Assembly: GCF_003675385.1 (NCBI RefSeq)
Contig: NZ_RCWZ01000005.1
Location: 62,001 to 126,000, forward strand
Source: Mucilaginibacter kameinonensis
Lineage (GTDB): Bacteria; Bacteroidota; Bacteroidia; Sphingobacteriales; Sphingobacteriaceae
DNA: 64,000 nt
Reading direction: 5' to 3'
The notes below the pieces were generated by a model. The model did no database searches. It was not told where the DNA came from and was given only the letters and a program-made list of their open reading frames with translations. Position numbers and translations under genes: made by a program. Shown one piece after another: positions 48,325-55,978 of this stretch. The number at the start of each line of letters is the position of its first letter. Position 1 is the stretch's first letter.

Positions 48325-49302
48325 TTATGCTGAAGCTTTATATTCTTTAACGGCTGCTATTAATTTAGGGAGTACTTCAAAAGCGTCGCCCACAATTCCG
48401 TAATCTGCTACCTTAAAAAACGGTGCTTCCGGATCTTTGTTTATGACTACAATAACTTTTGATGAACTTACCCCGGCCAGATGCTGAATTGCACCTGAAA
48501 TTCCTACTGCAATATACAAATTTGGACTGACAGCTATACCTGTTTGTCCAACGTGTTCGCTATGTGGTCTCCAACCAGCATCTGATACAGGTTTTGAGCA
48601 TGCTGTAGCAGCACCTAAAAGGCTTGCCAATTCTTCTATCATTCCCCAATTTTCGGGGCCTTTTAAACCACGGCCACCGGAAACCACGATCTCCGCATCA
48701 GGCAGGGAAACTTTATCGCTTGATCGAACGATTTCTTTGATCATGGCCTTAAAGTCAGACGCTTTGCTTTCAACGCTGAAGTCTTCAACCTGGGCTGTGC
48801 CGCCTGTTTCAACAACTTTGTATGAATTAGGTACAAGCGCGATAACTTTTATTGCCGAAATAAGCTCAACGATAGCGAAAGCTTTACCCGAAAAGGCAGT
48901 TTTTTTAACTTTAAAAGAGCCGCCTTCCTGTACCGGCAATGCTACAACGCCATCTGCTACACCGGCTTCAAGTTTTACGCCAACCCTTGGCGCCAAACCA
49001 CGACCAGAAAACGTATTGGATAATACTACAACAGCCGAACCTTCTTTTTTCGCGGCTTCGGTAATTATCGAGGCGTAGGCCTGGTTTACAAAATCTTTCA
49101 ATTTATCGCCAGATACGTTAAGCACTTTATCAGCGCCGTATTTGCCCAATAAAGCTAATTCAGCGGCATCAACGTTACCTATAGAAACAGCGGTAAGAGA
49201 AGTATTATTTTGATCGGCAATGGCGCGGGCATAAGAAATGGCTTCAAAAATTGATTTTTTGAATTTGCCCCCGGCATTTTCCGCATATATTAAAACTGAC
49301 AT
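48325..49302 (-). CDS. etfA: Electron transfer flavoprotein subunit alpha
   Basis: 325 residues. N-terminal ETF domain (MSVLIYAENAGGKFKKS), then the FAD-binding C-domain: VVSGGRGLKGPENWGMIEELA, the CSKPVSDAGWRPHSEHVGQTG motif region and YIAVGISGAIQHLAG, with DPEAPFFKVADYGIVGD at the end. With EtfB it carries electrons from acyl-CoA dehydrogenases to the quinone pool via ETF:quinone oxidoreductase. It is 29 bp downstream of etfB. The presence of MCC-type carboxyltransferase and ETF in the same window fits branched-chain amino acid and fatty-acid oxidation, although the genes are not linked. Confidence 0.96.
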   Translation of the reverse strand: MSVLIYAENAGGKFKKSIFEAISYARAIADQNNTSLTAVSIGNVDAAELALLGKYGADKVLNVSGDKLKDFVNQAYASIITEAAKKEGSAVVVLSNTFSGRGLAPRVGVKLEAGVADGVVALPVQEGGSFKVKKTAFSGKAFAIVELISAIKVIALVPNSYKVVETGGTAQVEDFSVESKASDFKAMIKEIVRSSDKVSLPDAEIVVSGGRGLKGPENWGMIEELASLLGAATACSKPVSDAGWRPHSEHVGQTGIAVSPNLYIAVGISGAIQHLAGVSSSKVIVVINKDPEAPFFKVADYGIVGDAFEVLPKLIAAVKEYKASA

Positions 49303-49331
49303 AGTTATCTGTTAGTGATTTAGATCATAAT

Positions 49332-50069
49332 TTATATTACACGTGCTTCGGCATGCAGCAGTTCAACCAGTTTGGCGGTGTCATCGGCAGCTACAAGTTT
49401 AACCTGGCCGCGAGGGGCTGGTGTTTCATAACTAACAATTTCCGAAAAGGTTTTAACTTCAGTCGGCTCAACAACAGTAAGCGGCTTGGTGCGCGCCGAC
49501 ATGATGCCGCGCATATTAGGTATTTTGGGTTCAGCTACACCCTCGGCAGCACCAGCTACAAAAGGATAAGGGATAGTCAACACTTCTTTACCGCCTTCAA
49601 TCTCGCGTTCAACTGTAGCTTCACTGTCACCGGCATCTAATTTTTTGATGATAGACACAGATGGAATATCAAGCAATTCGCCAAGCATCCCGGCAACTTT
49701 CGATCCATTATAATCGATAGATTCACGGCCAGTCAGGATCAGATCAAATGGATTTGCTTTTACATATTGAGCAATCTGATACGCTACATACCAGGCATCG
49801 TGAGGCTTAGCGTTTACACGTATCGCATCAGTAGCGCCAATTGCCAAAGCTTTACGAATAGTGGCCTCTGTACTCGCGTCACCAACGTTAATCACTGTTA
49901 CCGTACCTTTACCGCCATCTGTTAATTCAATGGCGCGTGCAAGAGCTATTTCATCATAAGGGTTGAGTATGAACTGAACCCCGTTTGTATTAAATTGCGT
50001 GTTGTTATCAGTAAAAGTTATTTTTGTGGTGGTATCAGGAACATTACTTACACATACCAGAATCTTCAT
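49332..50069 (-). CDS. etfB: Electron transfer flavoprotein subunit beta
   Basis: 245 residues from the ATG at 50069 (MKILVCVSNVPDTTTKI); an upstream in-frame start at 50087 adds six residues not typical of the family. It has NPYDEIALARAIELTDG, the nucleotide-binding VINVGDASTEATIRKALAIGATDAIRV, and FDLILTGRESIDYNGSKV signature. EtfB binds AMP and docks the alpha subunit. A -7 element TAAATTTG (50085-50092, minus strand) lies 15 bp upstream. It is divergent from the TPR gene at 50115, whose start overlaps the -33 region. Confidence 0.96.
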   Translation of the reverse strand: MKILVCVSNVPDTTTKITFTDNNTQFNTNGVQFILNPYDEIALARAIELTDGGKGTVTVINVGDASTEATIRKALAIGATDAIRVNAKPHDAWYVAYQIAQYVKANPFDLILTGRESIDYNGSKVAGMLGELLDIPSVSIIKKLDAGDSEATVEREIEGGKEVLTIPYPFVAGAAEGVAEPKIPNMRGIMSARTKPLTVVEPTEVKTFSEIVSYETPAPRGQVKLVAADDTAKLVELLHAEARVI

Positions 50070-50084
50070 ATCAATAGGTTTTTG

Positions 50085-50092
50085 CAAATTTA
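50085..50092 (-). promoter_or_regulatory. -7 element of the etfBA operon
   Basis: Minus-strand TAAATTTG is an exact TAnnTTTG match, 15 bp before the etfB ATG. The -33 region is only TTTT-like. Confidence 0.4.
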
Positions 50093-50114
50093 ATTAAAAA
50101 AGATAGAGTTTAAA

Positions 50115-50456
50115 ATGGAGTTGAGCAGATTGAATAAGCTGTTGGAATTTATAAAAAATGAACCGGATGACGAGTTTCTGAAATATGCCCTTGCAACAGA
50201 ATATCTGCGTCTGAATGAGACAGATAAGGCGCTTGCCTACTATGAAGATCTGGTAAATAACCACCCCGGTTATGTGGGCACTTATTATCATTTAGGTAAG
50301 CTTTATGAAGCGTTAAACCGTAAGGATGATGCCATTAAAACCTATGAAACCGGCATGAAAGTGACCAAAGAAAAGCGCGATAATCATGCTTTTTCTGAAT
50401 TGCAGGCAGTATACAGGCAGGCAATGGGCTTTGAAGAAGACGATGACGATTATTGA
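50115..50456 (+). CDS. Small tetratricopeptide repeat protein
   Basis: 113 residues, soluble, no export signal. About two and a half TPR motifs are visible: DDEFLKYALATEYLRLNETDKALAYYEDLVNNHP, GYVGTYYHLGKLYEALNRKDDAIKTYETGM and NHAFSELQAVYRQAMG. The acidic tail ends EEDDDDY. It is divergent from etfB. A cytoplasmic adaptor protein by fold; no partner can be named from sequence. Confidence 0.8.
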   Translation: MELSRLNKLLEFIKNEPDDEFLKYALATEYLRLNETDKALAYYEDLVNNHPGYVGTYYHLGKLYEALNRKDDAIKTYETGMKVTKEKRDNHAFSELQAVYRQAMGFEEDDDDY

Positions 50457-50606
50457 TTTTTAGTTCAGGGTTGATATTTGATAGCAGTTTTGGGTATTTC
50501 TTAACCATTTCATTCTTTTGTGAATTATTTGAAATAACTATAATGTTTCCGCTATAATATTGTCCCTAATGAACCATCGTCTATGAACTATGAACAGCTT
50601 TAGCAA

Positions 50607-51806
50607 ATGAAACAACGGGAACTTGTATTCCTACGGGATGTGCTGATCTATACTTTTACTGCCTTTGGGGGACCTCAAGCCCACATAGCGGTTTTGTTGC
50701 GCGAGTTTGTTGAAAAGCGGAGATATATTAGTGAGGATGAGTTAATGGAGCTTAATGCCTTGTCGCAAGTTTTGCCAGGCCCTTCGTCAACCCAAACATT
50801 GGTTGGCATTGCCTGGAAGGTAGGAGGGTTGCGACTGGCAATTATTACATTCCTGATTTGGATCTTGCCTTCGGCGGCCATTATGTGCATGGCCGCGATC
50901 AGCTATAATATGTTTGCTAATAAGGCCAAGTTTGCCCACGTAATCAGTTATGTACAGCCAATTGCAGTAGGAGTCGTCGCATATGCTACCTATACATTTG
51001 CCAATAAGTTTTTAAAAACAAAGGTGAGCAGAATGCTCGCGGTCGGTTCGTTAATTGTTACATTGATCCTGCAAAATGCTTATGCTTTCCCGATATTGAT
51101 ATTGCTTGGTGGAATCATCTCATCAGCCATGGAGACTCAGCAGCATGAAAACGAGCTGCGGGTTAAACTTTATTCAAATGTAAACCCCAATAAAGTCGGG
51201 TACTTTGTGGGTATATTATTGTTTTTTGCTGCATTGGGGGCTTTGGTTAATCAAACATCTCCTTTTAGTTTACCAATCCGCTTGTTCGAGAACTTTTATC
51301 GTAACGGAATCTTAATTTTCGGTGGCGGCCAGGTGCTTGTTCCATTAATGTACACCGAATTTGTTGAAGTGAAGCATTATTTAGGCCGGTCGGAATTTTT
51401 ATCCGGTTACGCACTTCAGCAAGCTTTACCGGGCCCCACTTTCTCCTTTACCTCGTTTTTGGGCGGAATAACCCTTGGCAATAAAGGTTACAACATTTGG
51501 GGGCAGGTGATTGGTAGCCTGGTTGCTGTTATCGGCATCAATACTCCCGGGTTGATATTGATATTATTTATAGTGCCTTTTTGGGAAGACCTAAAAAAGA
51601 TAACCCGGATCAAAAATTCATTAAGTGGTATTAATGCGGTAGCTGTAGGTTTTATGGCGACTGCCCTGATCTTGCTGGTTAGGCCTTTTGGTTTAAATTG
51701 GATAGCCTACGTACTAATGACAGGCACGTTCCTCGTATTGCATTTCACCAAAATAAAAACACCGATAGTGATTATTATCGGTGTGATTTTGGGAATGATA
51801 TTTTGA
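50607..51806 (+). CDS. chrA: Chromate transporter (ChrA/CHR family, two-domain)
   Basis: 399 residues with two homologous halves, each starting with the CHR signature: FTAFGGPQAHIAVL..LSQVLPGPSSTQ near residues 17-60 and FGGGQVLVPLM..QQALPGPTFSF near 245-280. About ten to twelve spans in total. The long (bidomain) CHR proteins export chromate with protons; many members of the family in environmental bacteria may have another anion as natural substrate. It stands alone, followed by a CCGAAAT-type inverted repeat before the convergent dnaB. Confidence 0.9.
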   Translation: MKQRELVFLRDVLIYTFTAFGGPQAHIAVLLREFVEKRRYISEDELMELNALSQVLPGPSSTQTLVGIAWKVGGLRLAIITFLIWILPSAAIMCMAAISYNMFANKAKFAHVISYVQPIAVGVVAYATYTFANKFLKTKVSRMLAVGSLIVTLILQNAYAFPILILLGGIISSAMETQQHENELRVKLYSNVNPNKVGYFVGILLFFAALGALVNQTSPFSLPIRLFENFYRNGILIFGGGQVLVPLMYTEFVEVKHYLGRSEFLSGYALQQALPGPTFSFTSFLGGITLGNKGYNIWGQVIGSLVAVIGINTPGLILILFIVPFWEDLKKITRIKNSLSGINAVAVGFMATALILLVRPFGLNWIAYVLMTGTFLVLHFTKIKTPIVIIIGVILGMIF

Positions 51807-51808
51807 TT

Positions 51809-51876
51809 GGGTATTTCGAATTTTCGATTTTAGCGTTTAATAAATCTGAAATCGAAAATCCAAATTCCGAAATTAG
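51809..51876. repeat. Inverted repeat of TTTCGAATTTTCGATTT / AAATCGAAAATCC words
   Basis: Left arm ATTTCGAATTTTCGATTTT and right arm CTGAAATCGAAAATCCAAA plus TTCCGAAATTAG are imperfect reverse complements at the chrA/dnaB convergent junction. Same vocabulary as 15556-15768. Confidence 0.65.
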
Positions 51877-51877
51877 A

Positions 51878-53443
51878 TTAAAACGGTGGCTCATCATCCA
51901 TGTCATCCATTCTTGATGGACGGATGATAAAGTTGCTTTGTTTTTCAAAATCCTGTGAAGGAGCAAGGCCTGCGAAAGCGTTACCTGCAGGAGGAGGGAA
52001 GCCGTCCATACCTTCTTCAAGGTTAGCAAATTTAACGTATTTACCTACGAATTTCAACCGCACAGTACCTGTTTCACCGTTACGGTGTTTGGCGATGATA
52101 ACCTCACCAACGCCCTGGGTTGGGTTACCGTCTTCATCCTCCGTTAAACCGTAATACTCCGGACGGTAAAGGAACAGTACCATATCGGCATCCTGCTCAA
52201 TAGCGCCCGATTCACGTAAGTCTGAAAGCATTGGCCTTTTTGAGTTGCCCGGCCTGCTCTCTACCGCACGGCTTAACTGCGACAGTGCTATAACCGGTAC
52301 GCTAAGCTCCTTGGCAACCGATTTTAAAGCACGTGAAATGCTACTGATCTCCTGCTCACGGTTACCACCACCACCTTTACCCTCGGCTTTACCATGCATT
52401 AGTTGAAGGTAGTCGATGATGATTAACTGGATATCATATTGTGATTTTAAGCGACGGCATTTTGCCCTGAACTCGAAGATATTTAGGGCAGGGGTGTCAT
52501 CAATAATGAAAGTAGCTTTTTCAAGTCGGCCAATTTTAGAGTGCACCTGTTGCCATTCCCATTCTTCAAGTGTGCCTTTACGAATCTTCTCCTGTTCAAT
52601 TTCGGCTTCACCGGCAATCAAACGATTAACCAACTGTACCGACGACATCTCGAGCGAGAACACAACTACAGGTTTATCAAAGTCAACTGCCGCGTTACGG
52701 GCGCAACTTAATACGAAGGCTGTTTTACCCATTGCAGGACGGGCAGCGATGATCACCAAGTCTGATTTCTGCCAACCCGAGGTCATACGATCAAGGCCCG
52801 TAAAGCCGGATGCGACACCTGTTAAACCATCTTTTTTATCTTTCAGGGCCTCAATATCGCGCAAAGCCTCATGAACCAGATCGTCCATGTTACGGGCATC
52901 ACGACGTAAGTTACTCTGTGCAATTTCAAACAGGTTTTTTTCCGCCATATCCAACAGGTCGAATACGTCGGCAGTATCCTCGTAAGCATTGTTGATCACT
53001 TCTGTAGAGATACGGATCAACTCCCGCTGAATGAATTTTTGAATGATGATACGTGAGTGAAACTCAATATTTGCTGCCGATGCTACGCGGCTGGTAAGTT
53101 CTGTAATATAGTAGGCGCCACCAACCATTTCAAGTTCGCCTAACCTGCGCAATTCGGCGGTAACGGTCAGGATATCTACCGGTTGTGTTTTTTCAAACAG
53201 GATTTTTATGGCAGAAAAGATCTTCTGGTGATTGGTCTGGTAAAAAACTTCTGGCTTTAAAACATCTATAACTGATGAAAGGGCATCTTTCTCCAGCATG
53301 AGCGCACCTAAAACAGCCTCCTCCAAATCCGTAGCCTGGGGCTGCAATTTGCCACCCCCGATAAATGGAGTTGGATTGGTGATCCGGCTACGGCGTTCAA
53401 ATGTGTTCGGCTTGTTATACTGGTTGTTATTCTCAAAACTCAT
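51878..53443 (-). CDS. dnaB: Replicative DNA helicase DnaB
   Basis: 521 residues from the ATG at 53443; upstream in-frame codons to 53491 run through the promoter and are rejected. N-terminal DnaB domain (about 35-135, DLEEAVLGALMLEKDALSSV), linker helix, then the RecA-like motor with Walker A RPAMGKTAF near residue 218, Walker B LIIIDYLQLM, and the hexamer arginine-finger region KHRNGETGTVRLKF. The C-terminal tail is low complexity. DnaB is the 5'-3' hexameric helicase at replication forks, loaded at oriC by DnaA/DnaC-type factors. Own promoter at 53451-53483. Confidence 0.97.
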   Translation of the reverse strand: MSFENNNQYNKPNTFERRSRITNPTPFIGGGKLQPQATDLEEAVLGALMLEKDALSSVIDVLKPEVFYQTNHQKIFSAIKILFEKTQPVDILTVTAELRRLGELEMVGGAYYITELTSRVASAANIEFHSRIIIQKFIQRELIRISTEVINNAYEDTADVFDLLDMAEKNLFEIAQSNLRRDARNMDDLVHEALRDIEALKDKKDGLTGVASGFTGLDRMTSGWQKSDLVIIAARPAMGKTAFVLSCARNAAVDFDKPVVVFSLEMSSVQLVNRLIAGEAEIEQEKIRKGTLEEWEWQQVHSKIGRLEKATFIIDDTPALNIFEFRAKCRRLKSQYDIQLIIIDYLQLMHGKAEGKGGGGNREQEISSISRALKSVAKELSVPVIALSQLSRAVESRPGNSKRPMLSDLRESGAIEQDADMVLFLYRPEYYGLTEDEDGNPTQGVGEVIIAKHRNGETGTVRLKFVGKYVKFANLEEGMDGFPPPAGNAFAGLAPSQDFEKQSNFIIRPSRMDDMDDEPPF

Positions 53444-53450
53444 AAGGGTA

Positions 53451-53483
53451 CAAAAATATACAAAAAATGTTTCGCCGGGCAAA
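53451..53483 (-). promoter_or_regulatory. dnaB promoter
   Basis: On the minus strand TTTG (53480-53483), 21 bp, TATTTTTG (53451-53458), then TACCCTT and the ATG 7 bp past the -7. Both boxes are exact with normal spacing; the mRNA leader must be very short or absent. Confidence 0.7.
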
Positions 53484-53556
53484 GTAAACACCTAACATAG
53501 TGTATCGACATTTTAAAATAATCATACACAGGGTGATAATTTAAAGCTTTTTAATA

Positions 53557-53575
53557 CACACCTGGGTGTGGATAA
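53557..53575. promoter_or_regulatory. DnaA box with adjoining dyad upstream of dnaB
   Basis: TGTGGATAA at 53567-53575 is the exact reverse complement of the consensus DnaA box TTATCCACA. It overlaps a small dyad CACACC-TG-GGTGTG (53557-53570). It lies about 75 bp upstream of the dnaB promoter in the 257-bp gap to rlmB. Only one perfect box is seen, so an origin is not supported. Confidence 0.4.
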
Positions 53576-53721
53576 CTTTTTAAGAAAACTTGGATAGTTT
53601 GATTTTCAGATATTTGAACCGATGTTAATAAAGTTTTGCGATGTTGATAGCATAAGTGGGTAAACGGCGATAAACCGAAAAGGGTTATCAGTTCAATAAC
53701 GGCTTAATCAATTAATATAGC

Positions 53722-53729
53722 TACTTTTG
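53722..53729 (+). promoter_or_regulatory. rlmB promoter -7 element
   Basis: TACTTTTG is an exact TAnnTTTG match 19 bp before the rlmB ATG. The -33 region is poor. Confidence 0.45.
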
Positions 53730-53748
53730 CCAAAATTCAAATCATAAA

Positions 53749-54510
53749 ATGGCATTTAATTCAAGGCCTCCGCGCGAAAGCAATCAAATGGTTTTCGGTA
53801 TCAGGGCGGTAGTGGAAGCTATCCGTTCGGGTAAAGAGATCGAGGCATTATTTATACAAAGGGGGATTAGCGGAGGCTTGATCCAGGAGCTTAAAGAGCT
53901 CATGAACGAGTACCAGATAACCGCGCAGCAGGTGCCGGTTGAAAAACTGAACCGTATTACTCAAAAGAACCACCAGGGGGTTATAGCGGTGATTTCGCCC
54001 ATTGTTTATCAGAAGATAGAGAACATTATACCAGAGGTGTTTGAAAAGGGCGAAACGCCTTTAATTTTAGTTTTAGATAGCATTACCGATGTACGTAACA
54101 TGGGCGCTATTGCCCGTACAGCCGAATGTGCAGGCGTACATGCCATTGTGATCCCGGCTAAAGGTTCGGCCCAGATTAATCCCGATGCCATTAAAACATC
54201 GGCAGGTGCGTTGTACAAAATTCCTGTTTGCAGGCATGATAATTTTATGCAAACTGTACGCTTTTTGCAGGAATCGGGCTTGCAGTTGGTTTGCTGTACC
54301 GAAAAAACACAGGATAATATTTACAATCCGGATTATACTGTGCCGACAGCTATCGTTATGGGATCGGAAGAAGACGGTATCCGTAACGAGATCATCCGTA
54401 TTTCTGACCATCTGGCCAAGATCCCAATGTTTGGCGAAATAGAATCGTTGAATGTTTCCGTATCAACAGGGATCATTTTGTATGAGGCGATAAGGCAACG
54501 CACTGCATAG
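53749..54510 (+). CDS. rlmB: 23S rRNA (guanosine(2251)-2'-O)-methyltransferase RlmB
   Basis: 253 residues, SPOUT/SpoU family. N-terminal L30e-like substrate-binding domain (about 12-90, VFGIRAVVEAIRSGKEIEALFIQ), then the knotted methylase domain: LDSITDVRNMGAIARTAE (motif 1), IPAKGSAQINPDAIKTSAGAL and motif 2/3 AIVMGSEEDGIR plus IPMFGEIESLNVSVSTGIILYE. It methylates the 2'-O of a conserved P-loop guanosine in 23S rRNA. RlmB and the TrmH tRNA enzymes are close; length and N-domain favour RlmB. Confidence 0.92.
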   Translation: MAFNSRPPRESNQMVFGIRAVVEAIRSGKEIEALFIQRGISGGLIQELKELMNEYQITAQQVPVEKLNRITQKNHQGVIAVISPIVYQKIENIIPEVFEKGETPLILVLDSITDVRNMGAIARTAECAGVHAIVIPAKGSAQINPDAIKTSAGALYKIPVCRHDNFMQTVRFLQESGLQLVCCTEKTQDNIYNPDYTVPTAIVMGSEEDGIRNEIIRISDHLAKIPMFGEIESLNVSVSTGIILYEAIRQRTA

Positions 54511-54630
54511 GTGAGTAGTGGTTGGTTGAATTGGGTGAGTAGTTATCATACACCAATACCATTGAATATTGTTGTTGATTAGATGAACAAGAAGTAACTA
54601 CTCTCCATTCACCTAATCAACAACTCACTA
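54511..54630. repeat. Inverted repeat of GTGAGTAGTGGTTGG / CCATTCACCTAATC words
   Basis: Left arm 54511-54543 (GTGAGTAGTGGTTGGTTG, then GGGTGAGTAGTT) and right arm 54596-54629 (AACTACTCTCCATTCACC, then AATCAACAACTCAC) are imperfect reverse complements of about 33 bp at the rlmB/manC convergent junction. The same vocabulary recurs at 63652-63716. Confidence 0.7.
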
Positions 54631-54634
54631 AATA

Positions 54635-55720
54635 CTAAATATACTTAGCACCAAATTTACTTTTTACATCTGCGACAACCTGCTTGATGTTTTGCTCCTG
54701 GTTGCGCGGGCAAATGAGCAGGGAATTGTTTGATTCAACTACGATAAAATCGTGCAGACCTTGTAGTATTACCAGTTTTTCGCCCGGTACATTTACCATA
54801 CAGTTTGACGAATCATACATAATCACCTTTTCGGCAGGGATAACGGCATTACCTACATAATCCTTGTCAGCAAGGTCATAAATGGACGCCCAGGTGCCTA
54901 AATCGCTCCATCCAAAGTCCGAAGGTAACACGTACACATTATCGGCTTTTTCCATGATGCCGTAATCTATCGAGATGTTAACGCATTGCTGATATGCTTT
55001 GTGCACATAAGGTTTTTCATCGTCTGAGTTATAAACCGGTCTGGCATCCGCAAAAATCTCGTGCATTTCGGGCAGGTGCTGGCCAAAGGCTTTCACAATA
55101 GCTTTTGCCGACCAAACAAAAATGCCTGCGTTCCACAAAAAATCGCCGCTTTGAATAAAGGTTTTAGCTATCTCCAGAGTTGGCTTCTCGGTAAAGGTTT
55201 TTACTTTATGAAACTCATCGTTGATAACATTATCTGTATATTGGATGTACCCGTAACCGGTATCGGGCCTTGATGGTTTAATGCCGAGGGTTATCAGGTA
55301 GTCATTAGAAGCTGCTGTTTGCAATGATTTTTCAATAGCTGATACAAAGGCGTCTTCGTCGAGGATCTGCTGATCAGAGGGGGCTACAACAATAGCAGCA
55401 TCAGGATTAAGGCTTTCAATTTTAAAACAACCGTAGGCAACGCAGGGTGCAGTGTTACGCATTACCGGCTCGGTAAGGATCTGCTGATCCTCCAAATCGG
55501 GGAGCTGGTGTTTTACAAGCTTAGTATAGTTTTCGTTAGTAACGATGTAAATATTTTCTTTGGGACATACTTTCAGGAATCGTTCGTAGGTGTTCTGTAT
55601 TAAAGTTTTACCGGTACCAAGTATATCGATAAACTGTTTAGGGTGCGATGTACGACTTATCGGCCAAAAGCGGCTTCCAATCCCTCCAGCCATAATTATC
55701 GCATAATAGTTTTTATTCAT
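54635..55720 (-). CDS. manC: Mannose-1-phosphate guanylyltransferase
   Basis: 361 residues, the single-domain GDP-mannose pyrophosphorylase without the fused isomerase. It makes GDP-mannose from mannose-1-phosphate and GTP for glycan and GDP-fucose synthesis in the cytoplasm. Nucleotidyltransferase motif MAGGIGSRFWPISR near residue 11, then HPKQFIDILG, APSDQQI, FTEKPTLEIA and FLWNAGIFVW are all present. It is monocistronic. The 258 bp upstream (55721-55978, also upstream of recQ) is AT-rich; I see no clear promoter or other gene in it. Confidence 0.95.
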   Translation of the reverse strand: MNKNYYAIIMAGGIGSRFWPISRTSHPKQFIDILGTGKTLIQNTYERFLKVCPKENIYIVTNENYTKLVKHQLPDLEDQQILTEPVMRNTAPCVAYGCFKIESLNPDAAIVVAPSDQQILDEDAFVSAIEKSLQTAASNDYLITLGIKPSRPDTGYGYIQYTDNVINDEFHKVKTFTEKPTLEIAKTFIQSGDFLWNAGIFVWSAKAIVKAFGQHLPEMHEIFADARPVYNSDDEKPYVHKAYQQCVNISIDYGIMEKADNVYVLPSDFGWSDLGTWASIYDLADKDYVGNAVIPAEKVIMYDSSNCMVNVPGEKLVILQGLHDFIVVESNNSLLICPRNQEQNIKQVVADVKSKFGAKYI

Positions 55721-55978
55721 GAGAAAGTAAAGAATTTAAAATTTGGTATATCGACCGTAAAAATGTGTATTAATTTGTTAATTATCCATTAAGTGTAGCT
55801 AAATAATTTAACAGCATAGTTAAACGCCAATTTGACTGGTATTTTAAATCAGCAATTAAAGAAATTGTTTTTCATTTAATCATCATTTTTACACAAAATT
55901 TAAAAGAAAATCCAACGTTTATTTAGAAAATTTTGTTACTTTAAACTTTTAAATACAATTTAAGAATTTGTTAAAATA

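Noticed and set aside
53444..53491. Longer start for dnaB
   Set aside because: These codons overlap the clear dnaB promoter; MSFENNNQYN at 53443 fits.
53492..53748. Replication origin between dnaB and rlmB
   Set aside because: Only one perfect DnaA box is present and neither dnaA nor dnaN is nearby.
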